Source: Elusimicrobiaceae bacterium
GTDB taxonomy: Bacteria > Elusimicrobiota > Elusimicrobia > Elusimicrobiales > Elusimicrobiaceae
Direction of reading: 5' to 3'
Assembly (NCBI GenBank): GCA_017646765.1
Contig: JAGCMD010000058.1
Coordinates: 1 to 41,061, forward strand
Length of the DNA: 41,061 nt
Shown: in pieces, positions 35,545-41,061 of the stretch
Layout of the letters: each line of letters starts with the position of its first letter
Position numbering within the stretch: the first letter of the stretch is position 1
Translations under genes and position numbers: made by a program
Notes under the pieces: generated by a model
The model's database searches: none
The model's input: only the letters and a program-made list of their open reading frames with translations
Told to the model about the DNA's origin: nothing

Positions 35545-35550
35545 ATTATA
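35545..35550 (-). promoter_or_regulatory. -10 box of the pilin gene
   Basis: A perfect TATAAT on the minus strand lies 19 nt upstream of the ATG at 35525, next to the AAGGAG ribosome-binding site. No good -35 is found 16-18 nt farther up, which may indicate activator dependence. Confidence 0.5.
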
Positions 35551-35562
35551 CTAAAAAAATGA

Positions 35563-35585
35563 TACTTATAGTCCGTGTACTTATA
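35563..35585. promoter_or_regulatory. Direct repeats TACTTATA in the pilin/XRE divergent region (candidate operator)
   Basis: TACTTATA occurs at 35563-35570 and again at 35578-35585, 15 bases apart, in the 85-nt region between the divergent pilin and XRE genes. An inverted half (AAGTA) follows at 35596-35600. Repeats in this position are typical of autoregulation by small XRE proteins. The second copy also overlaps a possible -10 (TATAAA). A proposal only. Confidence 0.35.
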
Positions 35586-35610
35586 AAAAGCAAACAAGTA
35601 TTTTTTAGGT

Positions 35611-35853
35611 ATGACAAATACCTATTCTAAAAAAGACAGAAAATACTTACAATCTTTTGGCGCGCGGGTGCGCGCCCTACGCAAGAAAGCAGGGTTTTCA
35701 CAAGAAGATTTTGCGTTGGAAATCGGCCTAGACCGCACGTACATGGGTGGGGTGGAACGCGGCGAGCGCAATTTAGCGCTACTCAATATCCGCAAAATTG
35801 CTGCCGGGTTAAAACTAACCGAAAGTAAATTGTTGGATTTTTCGCTGAAATAG
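35611..35853 (+). CDS. Small XRE-family helix-turn-helix regulator
   Basis: An 80-residue single-domain DNA-binding protein. The HTH spans about 14-70 with the pattern [20 protein letters not shown] and the recognition-helix stretch [14 protein letters not shown]. It lacks any partner domain. Such short proteins include controller proteins of restriction-modification systems, but no such genes are nearby. It diverges from the pilin and is followed 12 bases later by the transporter genes, so it may regulate either. Only AGGT just upstream supports the start. Confidence 0.85.
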   Translation: MTNTYSKKDRKYLQSFGARVRALRKKAGFSQEDFALEIGLDRTYMGGVERGERNLALLNIRKIAAGLKLTESKLLDFSLK

Positions 35854-35865
35854 TACAATAAAAGC

Positions 35866-36399
35866 ATGAAATTTTTTTTACTCTTTTTTGTATTTGCCAA
35901 AATCGGTCTGTTTACCTTGGGCGGCGGGTATGCCATGTTGCCGCTGATGGAACAGGAACTGGTGGACAAACGCCCGTGGTTAAGCCGGGCAGAATTTTTG
36001 GATATCGTGGCGGTAGCGCAAGCGGCGCCGGGTATTTTTGCCATGAATATGGCCGTGCTTGCCGGGTATCGGCGCGGGCGCGTATGGGGAAGTTTTTGTG
36101 CATCGTTGGGGGCGGCCTTGGCGCCGTTTTTGATCATTTTGTTGTTGGCTGTTTTTCTAAATTCTTATCAAAATAATCCGGCGGTTATCCGCATTTTTAA
36201 GGGAGTCCGCCCGGCGGTGGTGGCCTTGATTGCCGTGCCTGTTTTCCGCTTGGCGCGCGAAGCGGGTATCGGTTGGAAAACTATATGGATTTCTATTCTT
36301 TCTGCGGGGCTTGTGTGGTTATTACACGTGTCCCCGGTGTACATTGTACTGGGGGCGGGGCTTGGCGGATATGTGTGGGCGGCGCGGAGTAAAATATGA
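35866..36399 (+). CDS. Chromate transporter family (CHR) protein, first half-size subunit
   Basis: A 177-residue membrane protein with one CHR domain. It has the characteristic N-terminal motif FAKIGLFTLGGGYAMLPLME and the AQAAPGIFAMN segment after about residue 45. Families with this half-size form work as a pair of unequal subunits, encoded in tandem as here. The transported substrate may be chromate or another oxyanion. The stop overlaps the start of the next gene by four bases (ATGA). It begins 12 bases after the XRE gene. Confidence 0.88.
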   Translation: MKFFLLFFVFAKIGLFTLGGGYAMLPLMEQELVDKRPWLSRAEFLDIVAVAQAAPGIFAMNMAVLAGYRRGRVWGSFCASLGAALAPFLIILLLAVFLNSYQNNPAVIRIFKGVRPAVVALIAVPVFRLAREAGIGWKTIWISILSAGLVWLLHVSPVYIVLGAGLGGYVWAARSKI

Positions 36400-36920
36400 T
36401 TTATTGGAAATTATTTTATACCTTCTTTAAAATAGGTCTTTTTAATTTTGGCGGCGGATATGCGATGATTTCGTTTATTCAAAATGAAGTCGTTATCAAA
36501 AACAATTGGTTGACCAACGGCCAATTTGCCGATATCGTGGCGGTTAGTCAGGTAACGCCCGGCCCGGTCGGTATCAATATGGCCACGTACACCGGCTATG
36601 CGGCGGCGGGGGATGTTTGGGGCGCCGTAGTGGCTACTACAGCGGTTTGCTTGCCGGCCTTTGTGCTTTTGTTGTGGCTGGGTAAATTTCTGTTTAAATA
36701 TCAGCATACATCTCGTATGAAAGGAATTTTTGCCGGGCTTCGTCCGGCGGTGATAGGGTTGATTGCCGCCGCCGCGCTGGGGTTGTGCAATGCGGCCAAT
36801 TTTACAGGTTTTAAAAGCGTCTTATTTTTTCTCGTAGCCTTTGGCCTTGTTTGGACGCGCAAAGCCGGCCCGATAGCCGTACTTTTGCTAAGTGCTTGCG
36901 GCGGGTTTTTGATGTATTAG
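36396..36920 (+). CDS. Chromate transporter family (CHR) protein, second half-size subunit
   Basis: A 174-residue paralogue of the preceding gene, with FFKIGLFNFGGGYAMISFIQ and AVSQVTPGPVGINMATYTGY. The VTPGP form is the canonical CHR motif. About five to six membrane segments. The overlap of four bases with the first half implies coupled translation and equal amounts. No clear terminator follows. The region 36921-37055 is AT-rich and holds the promoter of the next gene. Confidence 0.88.
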   Translation: MIYWKLFYTFFKIGLFNFGGGYAMISFIQNEVVIKNNWLTNGQFADIVAVSQVTPGPVGINMATYTGYAAAGDVWGAVVATTAVCLPAFVLLLWLGKFLFKYQHTSRMKGIFAGLRPAVIGLIAAAALGLCNAANFTGFKSVLFFLVAFGLVWTRKAGPIAVLLLSACGGFLMY

Positions 36921-36997
36921 TTTTTCTTTGAAAATAAGCTTAGGCTAACTTTTAAATAATAAAATTTATATTTTTATTAGACGGCAATAAAATATAT

Positions 36998-37026
36998 TTG
37001 TTAGTTTAAACTAACTTTTGTATAAT
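36998..37026 (+). promoter_or_regulatory. Promoter of the 37056-37793 gene
   Basis: TTGTTA (36998-37003) and TATAAT (37021-37026) are spaced by exactly 17 nt. The start would lie near 37033, leaving a 22-nt leader with the ribosome-binding site TAAGAGA. The -35 box overlaps the palindrome at 37000-37015. Confidence 0.7.
37000..37015. promoter_or_regulatory. Perfect 16-bp palindrome over the promoter (candidate operator)
   Basis: GTTAGTTTAAACTAAC is an uninterrupted perfect palindrome covering most of the -35 box and the spacer of the promoter at 36998-37026. A related half-site CTAACTTTT occurs at 36945-36953 and again at 37011-37019. The placement would let a dimeric repressor block RNA polymerase. 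The regulator is unknown; the XRE protein at 35611 is one possibility. Confidence 0.5.
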
Positions 37027-37055
37027 ATAGTATATCTTTCATGTAAGAGAAAACT

Positions 37056-37793
37056 ATGAACAGAAAAAATAATTATACAAAAGCAGCTTTACTCATCTGC
37101 TTTTTGGCGGCAAGCGTAAACGGTTTTGCCGCTTCGTTAGATGTTTCCCGCCGGGTGGCGGCAGCCGTGCTGGTGGCATTGCAGACGCAAGACGTCAAGC
37201 AAAATACGGTCGCGGTATCGGCGCAGTTGGAACAGCGTGTGCAACTCAAAGATGCTCTGTTGCGCCCGGCGCGCTTTTCGGCTAATCAAAATCAAGTAGT
37301 ACAAATCCGGCAAAAAGAAATTGCTTGTTCGGGCGTGCTTGAGCAAAGCGGCCGGCAAGTATTGGTGCCGTCGGTTTGTTTAGTGCGTGGGGGATGGGAA
37401 CTTAAAAAAGTAGTACTTGCGTTTAGCAACGCGCAGACCGCGGTAGCCGATTCTTCCGAAGTAAATATAACCGGAGATTTAGCCCGCATTAACGTATCTT
37501 CTTCGGCTACGCAAGGCTTGAAAGGGTTCGCGGTTGCCACGCAATCGGGCCGCAGTTTGCAGGAAATGTATGGCGCAGAAATGACCGAACATTTGAAAAA
37601 ATTTTTCCACACCCGCGGGGTGGAAGAAAAAATGCGCAGCCGGGTGGGAAATGTGCTCATTGCTCCTCGTTTGCGAGTGGGCGAGCCGCTTATCTACCAA
37701 GGGCAAGTGGTGGCATTGGTTAAAAAGGCCGTATCCAGCTATGGGGACTTGTGGGGAGGTGTATCGGAAAGCGCCTTTGCGCTGGTACGATAG
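37056..37793 (+). CDS. Exported protein, possible degenerate trypsin-fold (pseudoprotease)
   Basis: A 245-residue protein with a signal peptide (1-26, ending GFAAS). I see a faint trypsin pattern. C91-SGVL with C108 (VLVPSVC) fits the disulfide around the catalytic His, with V107 in place of His. D141 in GDLARINV fits the catalytic Asp strand. VGEPLIYQGQVVALV (208-222) fits the strand after the nucleophile, GDSGGPL, with Ser lost. If correct, all but the Asp of the triad is missing. The match is weak and the protein could be unrelated. It has its own promoter and a terminator. Confidence 0.6.
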   Translation: MNRKNNYTKAALLICFLAASVNGFAASLDVSRRVAAAVLVALQTQDVKQNTVAVSAQLEQRVQLKDALLRPARFSANQNQVVQIRQKEIACSGVLEQSGRQVLVPSVCLVRGGWELKKVVLAFSNAQTAVADSSEVNITGDLARINVSSSATQGLKGFAVATQSGRSLQEMYGAEMTEHLKKFFHTRGVEEKMRSRVGNVLIAPRLRVGEPLIYQGQVVALVKKAVSSYGDLWGGVSESAFALVR

Positions 37794-37818
37794 TTTCCAA
37801 CCGCCACTGCTTATAAAT

Positions 37819-37851
37819 ACTGCCGCCGATTTTTTCGGCGGCAGTGTTTTT
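37819..37851 (+). terminator. Rho-independent terminator
   Basis: A perfect 11-bp stem ACTGCCGCCGA (37819-37829) / TCGGCGGCAGT (37835-37845) with a T5 loop is followed by GTTTTT. It ends the 37056-37793 gene. The stem sequence is identical to that of the terminator at 38834-38864. Confidence 0.93.
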
Positions 37852-37855
37852 GCTA

Positions 37856-37884
37856 TTGCCGCCAGGTAGGGAACTTTATATAAT
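37856..37884 (+). promoter_or_regulatory. Promoter of the 37915-38805 gene
   Basis: TTGCCG (37856-37861) and a perfect TATAAT (37879-37884) are spaced by 17 nt, directly after the preceding terminator. The predicted leader is about 24 nt and contains AAAGGAGA. Confidence 0.75.
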
Positions 37885-37914
37885 ACAACAAACAATCGGG
37901 AAAGGAGAAAATAT

Positions 37915-38805
37915 ATGAAAATAAAATTATTGGGAAGTGTAATTCTGTTAGTCGCTTGCGTAGCTGTCTATGCGGAAGAAAAATTGCCTACGCGGGTGCT
38001 TGTCAATAAAACAACGGAACTTTGCAGCTGTGTTTACGGAGAGAAAACTCCTGTTTTTCACGGTGAGAGTGCCGTGAAACAGCAACTAAATGGCGAGCAA
38101 ATCCCGCAAAAGATAGAGAAATTAGTGTCGCAATATGAACAAGCTTCGCTGCAAGATAAAGGAAAAATACGCGCGGGCCTTGTGGATGAAATGCTCCAAG
38201 TGCGTAAAATACAGTTAACAGAAATGAAAAACCGAATAGATTGGGCGTCGGAAGGCGAGCAATATCAGAAACAAGAGTTTGAATCAGCGGGTGAGAAAAA
38301 GATAGCGCAGGTGAAAGCTATGTATAAAGCGGACCGGGAAAATTTGAATGCGTGGGTGGAACGCTATACCAAAGAAATCATAGCCGCCGACGGAGATTTA
38401 AGCGCGATATTAATGCCGGTTTGTGAATGTGAAATGGAAAAATATGCTGATATGATAAAAGAACAAGAGGCACGGCGCCAAGTATTAGAAGCGCAATTTA
38501 AAGAGTGGATATCATCCTATAAAGCTGCCGCAGGTTCAGAGAAAACCAAGTGGGCAAACAAAATTAAAGCCGAAGTAAAGAAAATTCGCCAGGAGCAATT
38601 GCGCTGGGATGCTAAGCACGAAAAACGCATTTGTGACCATTTTAGCGACATAAAAAACAATAACCGGAAAGACATCAAACAAACGACCAAACGCCAAGCA
38701 CGTTGGGAAAAAGAAATGACTCCGAAAGCACAACAAAAATGGGCGGAGAAAAAGACCGATGAATTGCTTAAAAATCACAAGAAGTTGGCAGATGTTTTGA
38801 ATTAA
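37915..38805 (+). CDS. Exported helical (coiled-coil) protein with two CxC motifs, unknown function
   Basis: A 296-residue protein not recognised as any family. The N-terminus is a signal sequence; LVAC at 12-15 could be a lipobox, with a signal peptidase I site (VYA-EE, 18-22) as the alternative. The mature part is strongly charged and helical, rich in Lys, Glu and Gln. Cysteines fall in CSC (37-39), CEC (170-172) and C240. The CxC pairs are far apart in sequence and could bind metal or form disulfides. It has its own promoter and is bounded by terminators on both sides. AAAGGAG is the ribosome-binding site. Confidence 0.75.
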   Translation: MKIKLLGSVILLVACVAVYAEEKLPTRVLVNKTTELCSCVYGEKTPVFHGESAVKQQLNGEQIPQKIEKLVSQYEQASLQDKGKIRAGLVDEMLQVRKIQLTEMKNRIDWASEGEQYQKQEFESAGEKKIAQVKAMYKADRENLNAWVERYTKEIIAADGDLSAILMPVCECEMEKYADMIKEQEARRQVLEAQFKEWISSYKAAAGSEKTKWANKIKAEVKKIRQEQLRWDAKHEKRICDHFSDIKNNNRKDIKQTTKRQARWEKEMTPKAQQKWAEKKTDELLKNHKKLADVLN

Positions 38806-38833
38806 AGCAAGTAGCCGCTATGTTTTTGAAAAT

Positions 38834-38864
38834 ACTGCCGCCGAAAAACTCGGCGGCAGTTTGT
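38834..38864 (+). terminator. Rho-independent terminator
   Basis: The same 11-bp stem as at 37819, ACTGCCGCCGA (38834-38844) / TCGGCGGCAGT (38850-38860), with a different 5-nt loop. The plus-strand T tract is short (TTTG), the minus-strand side continues with ATTTTCAAAAA. It lies between convergent genes and probably serves both. Confidence 0.8.
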
Positions 38865-38882
38865 GTGTGCGGGGAAAATAAA

Positions 38883-39605
38883 TTATTTTTCGTCCGGTTG
38901 CCTTTCCGTTTCGGCTTTGATTTCCGCTTTTTCCTCGGAGGATGCCGCTGTTTCTTCGGGGGGCATTGGGGTGTCGTCTTGCGCCGTTACCGATAATTTC
39001 ACCTCTTCAAACACGGCGTCTTTATGTTCGTTAAGCCAGCGGCGGTGTAATTTATAATCGGGGGAAAATTGCCCCACTAAATTCCAATACTCTTCGCCGT
39101 GATTCATAAATTTTAAGTGGCACAGTTCGTGGATAACAAGGTAATCTTGCACCACGGGCGGCATTTTTACAATACGGTACGAATAATTGATATTTTTTTG
39201 CGAGGAGCAACTGGCCCACAAGGTCCGTTGGTCTTTTAACACCACGCGGTTATATTCCACGCCGATTTTTTCCGCCCACTCTTTTGTTTTTTGCGGTAAA
39301 ATTTCACCGGCTTTATGGCGGAGCCAATCGGTAACTAACGCCGAAGGATTGCCGTTTTGGTTTTGTAAGTAAACGTGAAAAACAGTTCCGTCAAACGCAA
39401 CGCCTTCTTCTTGGTCGGGCGTGATGTACGTGCGCGCTTCAAATAAATCGCCGTTGTAAAGCACTTTGTTGGTCGCGGGGGCAACGGACGGGGTGCCGTC
39501 GGTTGCGGCGGACTTTTCGTTCGTGCCGAAAATTTCCGGCATTTCTTTTTTTAATCGTTCTAAAAATAGTTTTACGTCGCTTACGACGCTTTGTGTATCT
39601 GCCAT
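38883..39605 (-). CDS. YgjP-like metallopeptidase domain protein (DUF45)
   Basis: A 240-residue cytoplasmic-type protein. The zinc motif is H159-E160-x-x-H163 with the third ligand H169 (VIHELCHLKFMNHGEEYW). Preceding motifs LWASCSSQKNINYSYRIVKM (129-148) are typical of the YgjP/DUF45 family. The C-terminal 35 residues are acidic and low-complexity. The substrate is unknown; the family is often linked to restriction-modification loci, of which there is no sign here. Its ATG lies six bases after a TATAAT box (39612-39617). Confidence 0.88.
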   Translation of the reverse strand: MADTQSVVSDVKLFLERLKKEMPEIFGTNEKSAATDGTPSVAPATNKVLYNGDLFEARTYITPDQEEGVAFDGTVFHVYLQNQNGNPSALVTDWLRHKAGEILPQKTKEWAEKIGVEYNRVVLKDQRTLWASCSSQKNINYSYRIVKMPPVVQDYLVIHELCHLKFMNHGEEYWNLVGQFSPDYKLHRRWLNEHKDAVFEEVKLSVTAQDDTPMPPEETAASSEEKAEIKAETERQPDEK

Positions 39606-39611
39606 ACCCTT

Positions 39612-39620
39612 ATTATAGCA
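39612..39620 (-). promoter_or_regulatory. Extended -10 promoter placed for a leaderless transcript
   Basis: On the minus strand TGC-TATAAT ends exactly six bases before the ATG of the metallopeptidase gene, the intervening bases being AAGGGT. With normal spacing transcription would start at the A of the ATG. The next in-frame Met is at residue 22 and would remove conserved-looking sequence. Confidence 0.5.
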
Positions 39621-39636
39621 GTTTGGAGTATGTTAC

Positions 39637-39758
39637 GGTTTGCACATTTGGGCCATTTTGCACCGACTTTCGCTTGCGTACTTGCGGCGCTGTGCGCCGT
39701 CCACAGAACGTACGCCACGCTCAACTTGCGGTGCAAACTTGCCTCAAATCTGCAAACC
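39637..39758. repeat. Long palindromic repeat, copy C
   Basis: A 122-nt imperfect inverted repeat. Outer arms GGTTTGCACATTTG (39637-39650) and CAAATCTGCAAACC (39745-39758) pair at 13 of 14 positions. The next pair is TTGCACCG / CGGTGCAA. The core has two 23-nt blocks, 39663-39685 and 39709-39731, identical to those of copy A. The central hairpin is GGCGC-TGT-GCGCC instead of CCGCAC-TTC-GTGCGG of copy A. It lies between the divergent metallopeptidase and gcvT genes. The rest of the 292-nt gap (39759-39897) holds the candidate gcvT control region. Confidence 0.8.
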
Positions 39759-39840
39759 AGGGTTTTACTTCGTTAAATCCTGTGGATGTGGAAATTACCG
39801 CCGACTTACGCGGAGAAAATATGGCGAGATGAAATTATTG

Positions 39841-39878
39841 CTAAATTAGGGCTAAATTAAGTCAATATTTTATACAAT
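39841..39878 (+). promoter_or_regulatory. Candidate gcvT control region: tandem CTAAATTA and a -10 like box
   Basis: CTAAATTA occurs at 39841-39848 and 39852-39859, 11 bases apart (one helical turn), which is typical of tandem regulator sites. TACAAT at 39873-39878 could be a -10, without a clear -35. No glycine riboswitch could be recognised in the preceding sequence. Confidence 0.3.
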
Positions 39879-39897
39879 AATCGTATAGGAGAATAAT

Positions 39898-40980
39898 GTG
39901 ACAGATACGTGTACACTTAAAACAACCGCCCTGCGCGAAGCGTGCGAGAAAGCCGGCGGTAAAATGGTAGATTTTCACGGGTGGCTGCTCCCCGTTCAAT
40001 ACGACGGTATTTTGGCCGAACACAAAGCTGTGCGCGAAAGTGCCGGGATGTTTGATGTTTCCCACATGGGCCAACTGTTTGTGGAAGGCAAACAGGCGTG
40101 GGAATTTTTGCAATTTATCAGCTGTAACAACATCAAAAACGGCCCCGCCGAAGGCACTTATTTCCACATTTTAACCGACGAAGGAACTATCATTGACGAT
40201 GCAATTGCGTTTTGCCTCTCGCCCGAACAATTTTTAGTAGTTGTCAACGCTGCGTGCGTAGAAACCGATTTTAATTGGTTTAAAAAACACGCCGGAAATT
40301 TCGGCGTAACCGTGCGTAACGAAAGCGATAACTGGAGTATGCTGGCCGTGCAAGGGCCTAAAGCGGTGGAAGTTATCAACCAGATTTTGCCCGGTGTGGT
40401 TGATTTGCCGCGCTTTCACATTTCGCCGCTAACGATGTTCGGTGCGGACGGATACGTAACCCGCACCGGATACACCGGCGAGGACGGCGTGGAAATTATG
40501 CTCCCGAGTGCTCAAATTACCGAGCTTTGGGACGTATTAAAACAGCTTGGCGTTAAACCGTGCGGGCTGGGCGCGCGCGATGTACTGCGTTTGGAAGCCG
40601 GGTATCTTTTAAATGGTGAAGATGCCAACCCAACCAAAACGCCCTACGAGGCCAACTGCGGGTGGGTGGTCAAACTCACCAAAGAAAATTTTATCGGCAA
40701 AGACGCACTGGTAGCCAAAAAAGCCGCCGGTTTTAAAAGCCGTTTAATCGGGTTTGTATTAAAAACCGCCGGCGTGCCGCGTAGCGGTTGCAAGGTTTTT
40801 TACGAAGGGAAAGAAGTGGGGTATTTAACCAGCGGCACGTTTTCACCGCTTTACAAAGGGATAGCCGTAGGATATTTGGACAGCCAAATTTCCGCCGGAG
40901 CCGACGTAGAAATTGAAATTCATAACCGCCGCGTTCCCGCACAAGTAGTCAAACCGCCGTTTTATAAAAACCGAGTGTAA
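39898..40980 (+). CDS. gcvT: Aminomethyltransferase (glycine cleavage T protein)
   Basis: GcvT transfers the methylene group of lipoamide-bound glycine to tetrahydrofolate and releases ammonia. The 360-residue product has family length and the motifs GKMVDFHGWLLPVQYDGILA, FDVSHMGQ and TGYTGEDGVEIM. The C-terminal barrel (SGTFSPLYKGIAVGYLD) is present. It starts with GTG at 39898, six bases after AGGAG; an ATG two bases earlier is out of frame. gcvH follows after nine bases, so the cleavage operon continues beyond the window. Confidence 0.96.
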   Translation: MTDTCTLKTTALREACEKAGGKMVDFHGWLLPVQYDGILAEHKAVRESAGMFDVSHMGQLFVEGKQAWEFLQFISCNNIKNGPAEGTYFHILTDEGTIIDDAIAFCLSPEQFLVVVNAACVETDFNWFKKHAGNFGVTVRNESDNWSMLAVQGPKAVEVINQILPGVVDLPRFHISPLTMFGADGYVTRTGYTGEDGVEIMLPSAQITELWDVLKQLGVKPCGLGARDVLRLEAGYLLNGEDANPTKTPYEANCGWVVKLTKENFIGKDALVAKKAAGFKSRLIGFVLKTAGVPRSGCKVFYEGKEVGYLTSGTFSPLYKGIAVGYLDSQISAGADVEIEIHNRRVPAQVVKPPFYKNRV

Positions 40981-40989
40981 GGAGAAACT

Positions 40990-41061
40990 ATGTATAACGA
41001 AGAAAATTGCCGTTTTTTAAAAACTCACGAGTGGGCCTGTAAAGAAGGCGACACCGCTGTC
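40990..41061 (+). CDS. gcvH: Glycine cleavage H protein, first 24 residues (3' truncated by window edge)
   Basis: The visible part reads MYNEENCRFLKTHEWACKEG then DTAV. The THEW stretch followed by GDTA is the usual N-terminus of GcvH, the lipoyl carrier that shuttles the aminomethyl group between the P, T and L proteins. The lipoylated Lys lies beyond the window. GGAG at 40981-40984 precedes the start and the gap from gcvT is nine bases, consistent with one operon. Confidence 0.85.
   Translation, partial: MYNEENCRFLKTHEWACKEGDTAV

Noticed and set aside
39637-39758. Integron attC site
   Set aside because: The palindromes have about the right size, but the terminal RYYYAAC/GTTRRRY core sites are not at the ends and no integrase or cassette array is present. 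attC sites also keep structure rather than a conserved core sequence.
39503-39832. Open frames across palindrome C (and 5300-5572 across palindrome A)
   Set aside because: They translate repeat sequence, differ in frame usage, and have no ribosome-binding sites or homologous products.
39759-39897. Glycine riboswitch ahead of gcvT
   Set aside because: The position is right but I could not find the conserved aptamer motifs; the space is mostly the palindrome and AT-rich sequence.
1-41061. tRNA, rRNA, CRISPR arrays, insertion sequences, phage genes
   Set aside because: None was recognised: no regular short-repeat arrays, no transposase or integrase frames, and no rRNA-like or cloverleaf sequences were noticed.

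Overview
The window is 41 kb of bacterial chromosome, most likely from a member of the Elusimicrobiota (gut-type, related to Elusimicrobium). This rests on the protein sequences as I remember the family, chiefly the pilin-like gene at 34950-35525 with its [10 protein letters not shown] leader, and on the gene order. No database search was possible, so treat the phylum as probable. Three quarters of the window is core informational and cell-wall machinery. The rest is small accessory islands. No rRNA, tRNA, insertion sequence, phage or CRISPR array was recognised, and no gene-free gap exceeds 300 bases.

Layout. (1) 1-5284: the 3' part of rpoC, then rpsL, rpsG and fusA as one run, closed by a strong bidirectional terminator. 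(2) 5330-5449: a large palindromic repeat. (3) 5526-9626: a minus-strand island of five envelope-type genes where tuf is found in many genomes. It holds a small SHOCT-like membrane protein, two secreted trypsin-fold paralogues (one with a Cys nucleophile, one lacking both His and Ser), a membrane protein and a membrane-ankyrin protein. (4) 9733-26378: promoter, structured leader and a complete S10-spc-alpha ribosomal superoperon (rpsJ to rplQ, including secY, adk, map, infA, rpmJ and rpoA, without rpmD), with mreB joined directly to its end and followed by a terminator. (5) 26480-34820: mreC, mreD, mrdA (PBP2), rodA, a DUF2344-like gene, rng and a secreted amidase. This is essentially the rod-shape elongation machinery. 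(6) 34820-38860: a palindromic repeat, a pilin, an XRE regulator, a two-gene chromate-type transporter and two secreted proteins of unknown function, one of which looks like another degenerate trypsin-fold protein. (7) 38883-41061: a YgjP-like metallopeptidase on the minus strand, a palindromic repeat, and gcvT with the start of gcvH.

How the parts fit. RNA polymerase, translation, Sec export and the MreB-PBP2-RodA elongasome are arranged so that ribosome synthesis and cell elongation can be co-expressed. The mreB terminator would let MreB be made in excess over MreC and MreD. The accessory genes are mostly exported or membrane-bound and have their own promoters.

The most unusual material is a family of roughly 110-120 nt imperfect palindromes. 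Two copies, 34 kb apart, share two 23-nt identical blocks, while their loops and outer arms differ in sequence yet stay self-complementary. The set of active-site-altered trypsin-fold secreted proteins is next in interest. Several minus-strand genes also have a -10 box placed so that the transcript would start at the ATG.
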